Below, in pieces: positions 26,616 through 34,165 of a stretch of 64,000 nt of DNA (the stretch's first letter is position 1; every line of letters starts with the position of its first letter). Under the pieces are notes generated by a model that saw only the letters and a program-made list of their open reading frames with translations, was not told the origin of the DNA and did not search any database. Source of the DNA: Hydrogenoanaerobacterium saccharovorans (GTDB lineage: Bacteria; Bacillota; Clostridia; Oscillospirales; Ruminococcaceae). The position numbers and the translations under genes are program-made. The stretch lies in the NCBI RefSeq assembly GCF_016901815.1, contig NZ_JACSNR010000001.1:409786-473785 (forward strand), in the 5' to 3' direction.

Positions 26616-26995
26616 ACTGGGTTGCGATCCTGGCCGGATTCGGTTCGGCAGTGCTGGCCTCCATGGGGATGGGCGGCGGCAGTATCCTGATCCTCTACCT
26701 CACCCTGATCGCCGGTGTTCCCCAGCGGGAAGCCCAGGGCGTGAATCTCCTGTTTTTCCTGCCCATCGGCGCCGCTGCCCTGTGGCTGCACTGGCGGCAG
26801 GGACGGGTGGACAAAACCGCCGTACAGCAGTTCCTTCCCACCGGACTGCTGGGCGCTCTGCTTGGCACCGGGCTTGCCATGCTGGCGGACGAGAGCCTGC
26901 TCCGCCGGGGATTTGCGGTGTTTCTGCTGCTCATCGGATTGCGGCAGCTTTTCCCCGGTAAGCCAAAGAAAAAGAAAACCGGACCGGAAGCATAA
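26603..26995 (+). CDS. TSUP (TauE/SafE) family membrane protein, C-terminal half
   Basis: This 130-residue frame is the second TSUP repeat: WVAILAGFGSAVLASMGMGGGSILILYLTLIAGVPQREAQGVNLLFFLPIGAAALWLHW, then GLLGALLGTGLAMLADESLLRRGFAVFLLLIGLRQL and a basic tail (KPKKKKTG). Start is taken as GTG 26603 (VAVIDWVAI), overlapping the stop of the first half at 26615. Both halves keep the glycine-rich GxxxGxGGG motif of the family, so this looks like a stable split gene rather than a broken one. Confidence 0.82.
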   Translation: MAVIDWVAILAGFGSAVLASMGMGGGSILILYLTLIAGVPQREAQGVNLLFFLPIGAAALWLHWRQGRVDKTAVQQFLPTGLLGALLGTGLAMLADESLLRRGFAVFLLLIGLRQLFPGKPKKKKTGPEA

Positions 26996-27036
26996 GTATT
27001 GCCGGTCTGTCCAAACTATAACCGGAGGTGCAGAAT

Positions 27037-27774
27037 ATGATGAATGATAAAAAATCCCCTGTACAGAAATTCCTGGAGGGTAAAGGCTTCTACATTGCCC
27101 TGGCCCTCTGTGTGGCGGGTACCGGCACAGCGGCCTGGCTGGCGGTGAACCGCACCATAGACGATATTGACGATCAGAACCAGAAGATCCTGGAATCCCG
27201 GCCTCAGACCGAGGATTTTACCGATCCCGGAGAGGTGGACGCCGAACAGAACGGTGTGACCATCTCCTCCGAGGGGGAGGATTCCTCCTCCGATGCCTCG
27301 TCCTCGCAGGAGCCTGCCGCACAGCCCAGCGGCGGTTCCGCCTCATCGGTGCCGCAGAACACATCGGCTCTGCAGTTCTCGCTGCCCGTAGCCGGTGAGA
27401 AGCTCAACCCCTATTCCGGCGGCAAGCTGGTCAAGGACGCCACTCTGGGCGAATGGCGCACCCATGACGGCCTGGATCTGGGAGCCGCCAAGGGCACCCC
27501 GGTCTATGCCGCTGCGGAGGGCACTGTGGCCTCGGTGAAGGAGGACGGCCTGTGGGGCACTGTCATCACCATCGATCATGCCAATGGCCTCTCCACTGTC
27601 TACTGCGGCATTGCGGACGCCGCTGTCCATGAGGGGGACGAAGTGGCTGCCCGGGAACAGATCGGCGCAGTGGGTCAGATCCCCTGTGAACTTTCGCTGG
27701 AGGACCATCTCCACTTTGCGGTGCAGAAGGACGGCAAATGGGTGGACCCGCTCTCCTCGCTGGGTCTGGCCTGA
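27037..27774 (+). CDS. M23 family peptidase, SpoIIQ-like
   Basis: The 245-residue protein has a cytoplasmic start (MMNDKKSPVQKFLEGKG), one membrane segment (FYIALALCVAGTGTAAWLAV, about 18-37), an acidic Ser-rich linker and a C-terminal LytM/M23 domain. The zinc ligands look complete: H and D in THDGLDLG (about 145-152) and H-x-H in DHLHFAVQ. Architecture and size match SpoIIQ, the forespore channel protein; Clostridia SpoIIQ often keeps the active site, unlike Bacillus. A vegetative wall hydrolase is the alternative. ATG 27037 follows GGAGGTGCAGAAT. Confidence 0.82.
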   Translation: MMNDKKSPVQKFLEGKGFYIALALCVAGTGTAAWLAVNRTIDDIDDQNQKILESRPQTEDFTDPGEVDAEQNGVTISSEGEDSSSDASSSQEPAAQPSGGSASSVPQNTSALQFSLPVAGEKLNPYSGGKLVKDATLGEWRTHDGLDLGAAKGTPVYAAAEGTVASVKEDGLWGTVITIDHANGLSTVYCGIADAAVHEGDEVAAREQIGAVGQIPCELSLEDHLHFAVQKDGKWVDPLSSLGLA

Positions 27775-27791
27775 CCCCCATACAAAAACAG

Positions 27792-27820
27792 GGAACCCGG
27801 AAGAAATTCTTCCGGGTTCC
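27792..27820. terminator. Bidirectional terminator between the M23 and lipoprotein genes
   Basis: GGAACCCGGAAGAA and TTCTTCCGGGTTCC are perfectly complementary around one base; T runs lie four to five bases beyond on both sides. It serves the converging genes. Confidence 0.8.
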
Positions 27821-27857
27821 GCTGCTTTTTAAGCCAATGGCTCGATGTATTCTGAGA

Positions 27858-28136
27858 TTATTCCTCGGGGGTTACCTTATCGGAAGAAATCTCTTCCTCA
27901 GGCTCATCTTCCGCACCCGTGGGAGGCTGGGAGATGTTCTCATCCAGATCGCCGGATACTTCCTCGGCTTCGGAGCTGGACTCCTCTTCGGAGCTGCTCT
28001 CCTCGGAGCTGGACTGCTCAGTCTGGCTGCTGGACTGTTCCGGGGTGGACGAAGAACTATTCTGAGTATTGTTGGAGCACGCTGTTACAGCCAAAGCCAC
28101 CATAAGAGCCATTGCTATAATCGCTAACTTTTTCAT
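27858..28136 (-). CDS. Small Ser/Glu-rich lipoprotein
   Basis: This 92-residue product has a lipoprotein signal MKKLAIIAMALMVALAVTAC (lipobox VTAC), and the mature part is almost entirely low-complexity Ser, Glu and Thr (SSSSTPEQSSSQTEQSSSEESSSEE). No folded domain is visible. It should be a short acidic tail anchored to the outer membrane face of the cell; similar linkers precede domains in other lipoproteins here, so it may be the remnant of a longer protein. ATG 28136 follows CAGGAGGTAACAGT. It has its own promoter at 28196-28224. Confidence 0.75.
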   Translation of the reverse strand: MKKLAIIAMALMVALAVTACSNNTQNSSSSTPEQSSSQTEQSSSEESSSEEESSSEAEEVSGDLDENISQPPTGAEDEPEEEISSDKVTPEE

Positions 28137-28195
28137 ACTGTTACCTCCTGTTATCTGCGAGAGATTCTTTCTCTGCATCTTCATTGTCGCTGATA

Positions 28196-28224
28196 AATAT
28201 AGAGTGCCGTTGTGTAAATTGTAA
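28196..28224 (-). promoter_or_regulatory. Small lipoprotein promoter
   Basis: TTACAA and TATATT on the minus strand are 17 bases apart, in the gap between dusB and the lipoprotein gene. Confidence 0.65.
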
Positions 28225-28229
28225 AAAAA

Positions 28230-29201
28230 CTATGAATTCTCAGCGGCATTTATCAGTTCATCTGCCAAAGAACGGAGCTCATCCAGGGTGCTGACCATAC
28301 CGCTGCGCCGCCGGAAATCCGAAGCGCCCCGCACCCCTTTCATATAGGCAAAGCAGTGCCGGCGCATCTCCCGCATGGCGGTGTACTCGCCCTTGTAGCG
28401 GCAGGCCAGCTCGGCATGTTCCAGCATCACTGCCATCCGCTCACGCAGCGGCGGGTCGGGCAGCAGGGTGCCGTCCCGGAGATAGGCCTCGATCTGCCGG
28501 AACACCCAGGGGCGTCCCAGAGCCGCACGGCCCACCATCACCAGATCACAGCCGGTCTGCTCATAGAGGGCTGCGGCACTCAGGGCATCGGTGACATCGC
28601 CGTTGCCCACCACCGGCACCGAGACCGCCTCCTTCACCTGGCGGATAATATCCCAGTCCGCCGAGGGCTGGTACATCTGCTCCCGGGTGCGCCCATGGAT
28701 GGTCAGCGCCGCGGCACCGGCCTCCTCACAGATTTTCGCGAACTCCACCGCATTGACATGGTCCTTGTCCCAGCCCTTGCGGAACTTCACTGTCACCGGA
28801 CGGTCCACGGCTTCCACCACCGCCCGGACGATCTCCCCTGCCAGCTCCGGACGCTTCATCAGGGCGCTGCCGCTGCCGCTTCCGGCAATCTTCGGGGCAG
28901 GACAACCCATATTGATGTCGATCCAGTCGGGGTTCCAGGCCAGGGCTTTCTGTGCCGCTGCCGCCACCAGTTTTGGATCGTCCCCGAAGAGCTGTACCGC
29001 TCCGGGACGCTCCGCCTCCCCCAGACAGAGCAGCTCCTCACTCTTGCGGTCGCTGTATATCAGGCCCTTGGCGCTGGTCATCTCCCCGATGGAACAGGCC
29101 GAGCCATACTTCCGGCAGATCTCCCGGAATGCCCGGTCGCCCACCCCTGCCATCGGCGCCAGAACCGCGGTCCGGGGCAATGTGATGTTCCCGATCTTCA
29201 A
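28230..29201 (-). CDS. dusB: tRNA-dihydrouridine synthase (DusB type)
   Basis: Dus enzymes reduce uridines in tRNA with FMN and NADPH. The 323-residue frame has APMAGVGDRAFREICRKYGSACSIGEMTSAKGL (about 15-47), QLFGDDPKLV, the catalytic-cysteine motif INMGCPAPKIAGSGSGSALM, TVKFRKGW, LTIHGRTREQMY and VVGNGDVTDALSA. TTG 29201 (LKIGNITLP) is chosen because GGAGAGGAG lies about 10 bases upstream and no nearer ATG exists. In Bacillus the homologue sits near the folate genes; here it is divergent from polA. Confidence 0.93.
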   Translation of the reverse strand: MKIGNITLPRTAVLAPMAGVGDRAFREICRKYGSACSIGEMTSAKGLIYSDRKSEELLCLGEAERPGAVQLFGDDPKLVAAAAQKALAWNPDWIDINMGCPAPKIAGSGSGSALMKRPELAGEIVRAVVEAVDRPVTVKFRKGWDKDHVNAVEFAKICEEAGAAALTIHGRTREQMYQPSADWDIIRQVKEAVSVPVVGNGDVTDALSAAALYEQTGCDLVMVGRAALGRPWVFRQIEAYLRDGTLLPDPPLRERMAVMLEHAELACRYKGEYTAMREMRRHCFAYMKGVRGASDFRRRSGMVSTLDELRSLADELINAAENS

Positions 29202-29273
29202 ATTCCCGTTTCTCCTCTCCCATGGACAGGCTGAAATTCCCGTCCTGTTTTTTCTCTCCATAGCGGCAAAAGG

Positions 29274-29302
29274 TGCAAATCTGCCGCTGTTTATGCTATA
29301 AT
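29274..29302 (+). promoter_or_regulatory. polA promoter
   Basis: TGCAAA (weak) and TATAAT are 17 bases apart, giving a leader of about 130 bases before polA. The leader contains a CCTGTCCCC...GGGGACGG hairpin. Confidence 0.6.
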
Positions 29303-29440
29303 AGGCTGGTGAAGGTCTCCCTGTCCCCATGAGGGGACGGATGCCTTTCCGGTCCTGTTTTTATCGGTCTGTCCCCGGCGCCGGTCTGTTCCGGCAGGGG
29401 TACAGGTTATTATACCATTACGCGAAAGGATTTTACAAGT

Positions 29441-32035
29441 ATGAAGCTGCTCGCCATCGACTCCAACAGCATACTCAACCGGGCTTACTACGGCGTGCGC
29501 CCTCTCACCACCAAGGATGGCATCTATACCAACGGCATCTATGGCTTTCTCACCATCTTTCTGAAGATCTGTGAGGAAACTGCCCCGGATGCGGTTGCCT
29601 TTGCCTTCGATCTCAAGGCGCCCACCTTCCGGCACAAGCTCTACACCGAATACAAGGCCGGACGCCATGGCATGCCCGACGAACTGGCAATGCAGCTGCC
29701 CTATCTCAAGGATCTGCTGGAGAAGCTGGGCTATCCGGTGGTGACCTGCGAAGGCTATGAGGCCGACGATATTCTGGGCACCCTGGCCCGGCTGTGTGAG
29801 GATTCAGGCAATGAGTGCGTCATCGCCACCGGAGACCGGGACAGCCTGCAGCTGGTGAGCGATGCCACCACGGTACGCCTTGCCACCACCAAGATGGGAC
29901 GCCCCGAGAGCACCTTCTACGGCGTGGCAGAGATCCAGGAGAAGTACGGCGTAACGCCCCGGGAACTGATCCAGGTCAAGGCGCTGATGGGGGACAGCTC
30001 GGACAATATCCCCGGCGTGGCAGGCATCGGCGAAAAGACCGCCCTGGCGCTCATCAGCCAGTTCCACACGGTGGACGGGGTCTATGAGCATCTGGACGAC
30101 CCCGCCATCAAGCCCGGCGTACGCAAGAAGCTGGAGGCGGGAGTGGAATCCTGCCGCATGAGCCTGACCCTGGCGGAGATCGACCGCAATGCCCCCATCG
30201 AATCGGATCTGACCCGCTACATTCCCAAGCCCCGGGACACCGCCGGCTGTTCCCGGCTGATGACCGAGCTGGAGCTGTTCAGCCTGATGAAGCGTATGGA
30301 GATCCCCGGAGTTGCCGAGCTGGAAGCCGCCGGCGAGCCGGTGCCCGAGGAGATAAAGCCTGCCGCCGCGCTGCGGCTCTGCCCGGCTTCGGCAGAGGCG
30401 GCAGCCCGTCTGCTGGGCGGGGAGACCCCCTACCTGCTGGGCCGGTACGAAAACGATGCCATCACCGCCCTGGCGCTCAGCGACGGCGGGGAGCTGCTGC
30501 TCTGCGCAGCAGGGGAACCGGCCTTTGAAGGGGTCTGTGCTGCCCTCTACGGGGCAAAGGGGCTCATTACACGGGATTCCAAGCTGCTCTACCGCCACTG
30601 CATGGCAGGGGAGCACCCGCTGCCCCAGGTGAAGCTGGACTGTGAGCTGGCAGCCTATCTGCTGCGCCCCACCGCCAGTGACTACACCACCGACCGTCTG
30701 GCGGCGGAATATGCCGTGGTTCCGCTCCCCTGTGAGAGCGAGGACCCCCTGGCCCAGGAGATGGCAAAGCTGATCCCCCTGGCTGCGGCACTGGAGGCGA
30801 AGATCGCCCAGCAGGAGCAGCAGTGGCTGCTCACCGAGGTGGAACAGCCGCTGGCAGAGGTGCTGGCTTCGATGGAGCTCATCGGCTTCTCGCTGGATAC
30901 CGAGGGTCTCGCCGCCTACGGACAGGAGCTGGACACCCAGCTCACCGCCCGGGCCGAGGAGATCTATGAGCTGGCAGGGGGACAGTTCAACATCAATTCC
31001 CCCATGCAGCTGGGCAATGTGCTGTTTGAAAAGCTGGGACTGCCCCACGGCAAAAAGACCCAGCGGGGCTATTCCACCAATGCCGATGTGCTGGAATCCC
31101 TCCGGGACAAGCACCCCATCATCGACTGCATTCTGGATTACCGCAAGCTGGCAAAGCTCAAGAACACCTATGTGGACGGGCTCATCAAGGTGGTGGGCGA
31201 GGACGGACGGGTACACAGCATCTTCAAGCAGACTGAAACCCGCACCGGACGCATCAGCTCTGCCGAGCCCAACCTGCAGAATATCCCGGTGCGCACCGAT
31301 GTGGGCAGTGTGTTCCGCAAATTCTTCTATGCCGCCGGGGACCGCACCCTGGTGGACGCTGACTACTCCCAGATCGAACTCCGGGTGCTGGCCCACATCG
31401 CCCAGGACGAGAATATGATCGAAGGCTTCCGCTCCGGCGCCGATATTCACACCCAGACTGCCGCCCAGGTATTCGGCATGCCGCCGGAGTATGTCACCAG
31501 CCAGATGCGCAGCCGGGCCAAGGCAGTCAACTTCGGCATTGTATACGGCATCGGCGCCTATTCCCTCTCCAAGGACATCGGCGTCACGGTGGCGGAGGCC
31601 AATGCCTATATCAACGGCTATCTGCGTACCTATCACGGCGTGCGTCAGTATATGGAGGACACCAAGCAGTTCGCCAAGGATCACGGCTATGTCAAGACGC
31701 TGTTCGGACGCCGCCGGGATCTCCCCGAGATGAGCGCCACCAACCGCATCACCAAGGCCTTTGGCGAACGGGTGGCAATGAATACCCCCATCCAGGGCAC
31801 TGCCGCCGACATCATCAAGATCGCCATGGTGCGGGTCTACCGGCGGCTTCAGGCCGAGGGGCTCAAATCCCGGCTGATCCTGCAGGTACACGATGAACTC
31901 ATCGTCGAGACCACCCCGGACGAGATCGATACCGTCAAGGCACTGGTTCAGCAGGAGATGTCCGGCGCGGCGGAGCTGTCGGTTCCGCTGGTGGTGGATG
32001 TAGGCGTGGGCAAGACCTGGTATGAGGCAAAGTGA
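29441..32035 (+). CDS. polA: DNA polymerase I
   Basis: PolA fills gaps and removes RNA primers. The 864-residue frame has the 5'-nuclease domain (LAIDSNSILNRAYYGVRPL, YEADDILGTLA, ATGDRDSLQLV, GDSSDNIPGVAGIGEKTA; residues 1-about 290), a middle domain at about 300-470 and the polymerase domain with motif A VDADYSQIELRVLAH, motif B RAKAVNFGIVYG and motif C LQVHDELIVE. The middle domain lacks the D-x-E of proofreading (it reads LLGRYENDAITALAL), so 3'-5' exonuclease activity should be absent, as in Bacillus PolA. ATG 29441 follows GAAAGGATTTTACAAGT. The stop abuts rimI. Confidence 0.97.
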   Translation: MKLLAIDSNSILNRAYYGVRPLTTKDGIYTNGIYGFLTIFLKICEETAPDAVAFAFDLKAPTFRHKLYTEYKAGRHGMPDELAMQLPYLKDLLEKLGYPVVTCEGYEADDILGTLARLCEDSGNECVIATGDRDSLQLVSDATTVRLATTKMGRPESTFYGVAEIQEKYGVTPRELIQVKALMGDSSDNIPGVAGIGEKTALALISQFHTVDGVYEHLDDPAIKPGVRKKLEAGVESCRMSLTLAEIDRNAPIESDLTRYIPKPRDTAGCSRLMTELELFSLMKRMEIPGVAELEAAGEPVPEEIKPAAALRLCPASAEAAARLLGGETPYLLGRYENDAITALALSDGGELLLCAAGEPAFEGVCAALYGAKGLITRDSKLLYRHCMAGEHPLPQVKLDCELAAYLLRPTASDYTTDRLAAEYAVVPLPCESEDPLAQEMAKLIPLAAALEAKIAQQEQQWLLTEVEQPLAEVLASMELIGFSLDTEGLAAYGQELDTQLTARAEEIYELAGGQFNINSPMQLGNVLFEKLGLPHGKKTQRGYSTNADVLESLRDKHPIIDCILDYRKLAKLKNTYVDGLIKVVGEDGRVHSIFKQTETRTGRISSAEPNLQNIPVRTDVGSVFRKFFYAAGDRTLVDADYSQIELRVLAHIAQDENMIEGFRSGADIHTQTAAQVFGMPPEYVTSQMRSRAKAVNFGIVYGIGAYSLSKDIGVTVAEANAYINGYLRTYHGVRQYMEDTKQFAKDHGYVKTLFGRRRDLPEMSATNRITKAFGERVAMNTPIQGTAADIIKIAMVRVYRRLQAEGLKSRLILQVHDELIVETTPDEIDTVKALVQQEMSGAAELSVPLVVDVGVGKTWYEAK

Positions 32036-32036
32036 T

Positions 32037-32495
32037 ATGGATACAAGGATCACTCTCCTCCCCATGACCGAAGCCTATGCCCCCGGCGCTGCCCGGCTGG
32101 ATCAGATCACCTTCCCCGGCGAAGCCTGGAGCGAAGAAGCCTTCCTCCGGGAAGCACGCACCCCCTCCTCCTTCTATGTAGTGGCAGTGCTGGGGGAAGA
32201 AGTGGTGGGCTTTGCGGGTATGCAGCAGGTGCTGGACGAGGGGTATATCACCAATATCGCTGTGGCGGAGTCCTGCCGCCGAAAGGGTCTGGGACGGGCT
32301 ATGCTCGGCGCTCTCATCGACCATTGTCGGGAGAGCGGAGCTTCCTTCCTCACCCTGGAAGTGCGCCAGTCCAACGCCCCCGCTATCGCGCTCTATGAAT
32401 CCATGGGCTTCCTCCCCGAGGGACGGCGGAAGAATTTCTACCGTCAGCCCACCGAGGATGCCATTCTGATGACCAAACGGGATCTCTCCCTTTGA
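32037..32495 (+). CDS. rimI: Ribosomal protein alanine N-acetyltransferase RimI
   Basis: RimI acetylates the N-terminal alanine of ribosomal protein S18 and possibly others. The 152-residue GNAT frame has ITFPGEAWSEEAFLRE near 20, GYITNIAVAESCRRKGLGRAMLGALI (acetyl-CoA loop RRKGLGRA), FLTLEVRQSNAPAIALYESMGF and YRQPTEDAILMTK, all typical of RimI. ATG 32037 (MDTRITLL) begins one base after the polA stop with TGAGG upstream. It is followed 15 bases later by tsaD, the classic rimI-tsaD pairing. Confidence 0.93.
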   Translation: MDTRITLLPMTEAYAPGAARLDQITFPGEAWSEEAFLREARTPSSFYVVAVLGEEVVGFAGMQQVLDEGYITNIAVAESCRRKGLGRAMLGALIDHCRESGASFLTLEVRQSNAPAIALYESMGFLPEGRRKNFYRQPTEDAILMTKRDLSL

Positions 32496-32510
32496 AAGAG
32501 GTGGAATTGT

Positions 32511-33542
32511 TTGAAAATTTTAGCCATTGAATCCTCCTGCGATGAGACCGCTGCCGCCGTGGTGGAAAACGGACGCACTGTGCTCTCATCGGTGGTGAAT
32601 ACCCAGATCGAGGAACACAAGAAATATGGCGGTGTTGTGCCGGAGATTGCCTCCCGCCGTCATACTGAAAATATCTGCGGCGTAGTGGAAAAGGCGCTGT
32701 CCGACGCGGGGCTCACCCTCCCGGAGATCGACGCCGTAGCTGTGACTGCCGCCCCGGGACTTATCGGCGCCCTGCTGGTAGGGGTTGGCTTTGCCAAGGG
32801 TCTGGCTGCCGCCGCCGGCAAGCCCCTGATCCCGGTGAACCATCTCCGGGGACACATCGCCGCCAACTACATCGCCCACCCCGACCTGGAACCGCCGTTC
32901 CTGTGTCTGGTGGTGTCGGGCGGTCACACCCATATCATTGATGTACAGGACTACACCCATTTCCATGTCATCGGACGCACCCGGGACGACGCTGCCGGCG
33001 AGAGTTTTGACAAGGTGGCACGGTCCATCGGCTTCCCCTATCCCGGCGGCGTGAATATGGACAAGGTCAGCGGACAGGGCAATATCCATGCCTATCAGTT
33101 CCCCCACCCCAAGGTGGACGGCAGCGAATTTGACCTGAGTTTTTCGGGGCTCAAGACCTATGTCATCAATCTGGTACATAACGCTGCCCAGCGGGGGGAG
33201 GAAATCTGCCGGGAGGATCTGGCTGCCAGCTTCGGACATACCGTGGCAACCATCCTCTGTGAAAAGCTGTTCCTGGCCCAGCAGCATACCGGACGCAAGA
33301 CGATCGTTGTAGCCGGCGGTGTCTCTGCCAACAGTCAGCTCCGGGCCATGCTCACAGCGGAATGTGAAAAGCGGGGTCTGCGGCTGTGTCTGCCGCCGCT
33401 TTCGCTGTGCGGCGACAATGCTGCCATGATCGGCGCTCAGGCGTATTATGAGTACCTGGCTGGCAATACAGCGGACAGCTCCCTCAATGCCATGGCAACC
33501 ATGTCCATTGACAAGAGCTTTGCCGACTATGCCGGACAATAA
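32511..33542 (+). CDS. tsaD: tRNA N6-adenosine threonylcarbamoyltransferase TsaD
   Basis: TsaD transfers threonylcarbamoyl to A37 of tRNA. The 343-residue frame begins LAIESSCDETAAAVVENG and has the metal-binding HLRGHIAAN (H-x3-H), LVVSGGHTHII, AGESFDKVARSIGFPYPGG, FSFSGLKT-type SFSGLKTYV, and ASFGHTVATILCEKL with LCGDNAAMIGAQAY near the end. The start is TTG 32511 (LKILAIE) with GAGGTGG upstream. tsaB and tsaE are in the fhs operon about 12 kb away, so the t6A genes are split. Confidence 0.96.
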   Translation: MKILAIESSCDETAAAVVENGRTVLSSVVNTQIEEHKKYGGVVPEIASRRHTENICGVVEKALSDAGLTLPEIDAVAVTAAPGLIGALLVGVGFAKGLAAAAGKPLIPVNHLRGHIAANYIAHPDLEPPFLCLVVSGGHTHIIDVQDYTHFHVIGRTRDDAAGESFDKVARSIGFPYPGGVNMDKVSGQGNIHAYQFPHPKVDGSEFDLSFSGLKTYVINLVHNAAQRGEEICREDLAASFGHTVATILCEKLFLAQQHTGRKTIVVAGGVSANSQLRAMLTAECEKRGLRLCLPPLSLCGDNAAMIGAQAYYEYLAGNTADSSLNAMATMSIDKSFADYAGQ

Positions 33543-33585
33543 CTCTGTGCTATAAGCAGTCATAATATTACAAGGAGGAATCAAC

Positions 33586-33726
33586 ATGACCGAGATCGTA
33601 CGCAAGGAAAGCTTCCATTCCAAGGGCTGGCATGCCATTATTGCCATGCTGATGGTAGTAGGCGGCAGTGCCTGCTTTGTACTGAGCTGCATTTCCGCCA
33701 TGCTCATTATGAAAAAGGCTGACTGA
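33586..33726 (+). CDS. Small single-pass membrane protein (46 aa)
   Basis: This short frame has an excellent binding site (AAGGAGGAATCAAC before ATG 33586) and lies 43 bases after tsaD. The product, MTEIVRKESFHSKGWHAIIA then MLMVVGGSACFVLSCISAML and a basic end IMKKAD, has a charged N-terminus and one membrane segment at about 18-42. It ends just before a strong terminator, so it is probably the last gene of the polA-rimI-tsaD transcript. I do not recognise a family. Confidence 0.7.
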   Translation: MTEIVRKESFHSKGWHAIIAMLMVVGGSACFVLSCISAMLIMKKAD

Positions 33727-33745
33727 CCCCAGACAGACAAAACAG

Positions 33746-33775
33746 CCCCCTGTCCGACCCGGGCAGGGGGTATTT
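33746..33775 (+). terminator. Terminator of the polA-tsaD transcript
   Basis: CCCCCTGTCC and GGGCAGGGGG form the stem, followed by TATTTTT. Confidence 0.9.
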
Positions 33776-33979
33776 TTCTGCATAAAAAAGAGCCCCCGCA
33801 GAAAAACTACGGAAGCTCCTGGAGAAAAAGAAACAGACTGTACCGGAAACCGGCAGCTAAATAAATTGGAGAGAGCCGCTCAGAATGGCACAGCGTTTCA
33901 TCCAAAACACCCGGACACCTGCTCTTGAAGGGGATCAACGGGTATCTGTTTTGGCAGACTGCATAGAGGGAAATCCCCT

Positions 33980-34165
33980 CTGTTAAAACCGGGGAGCCTG
34001 TGTTCCCGGTTTTAACAGAAAGGAGCGTCCCCGGCTGGGAACGCTCCCTTCCATGCCGCCTGCCCGCACTCGACGCATGACAGGCAGGTGCTTAAAATTC
34101 ACAGGTAAACCACGATGTTTTGCGAAGCAAAACTCGCTGCGTGGATAAATCCGCTAGGATTTATC
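33980..34165. repeat. Cluster of palindromic hairpins at the truncated end of the surface protein gene
   Basis: Five inverted repeats lie in a row: CTGTTAAAACCGGG...CCCGGTTTTAACAG (33980-34018), GGAGCGT...ACGCTCC (34022-34047), a CCTGCC...GGCAGG pair (34059-34088), CCACG..GTTTTGC gaa GCAAAAC..CGTGG (34110-34144) and GATAAATCC gcta GGATTTATC (34144-34165). The last one contains the stop codon of the surface protein gene. No protein frame fits 33776-34160. It may be an inserted non-autonomous palindromic element or a set of stacked terminators. Confidence 0.7.

Noticed and set aside
29804..32065. 753-codon open frame on the minus strand
   Set aside because: It is antisense to polA; composition rich in Gly, His and Leu with no recognisable domain.
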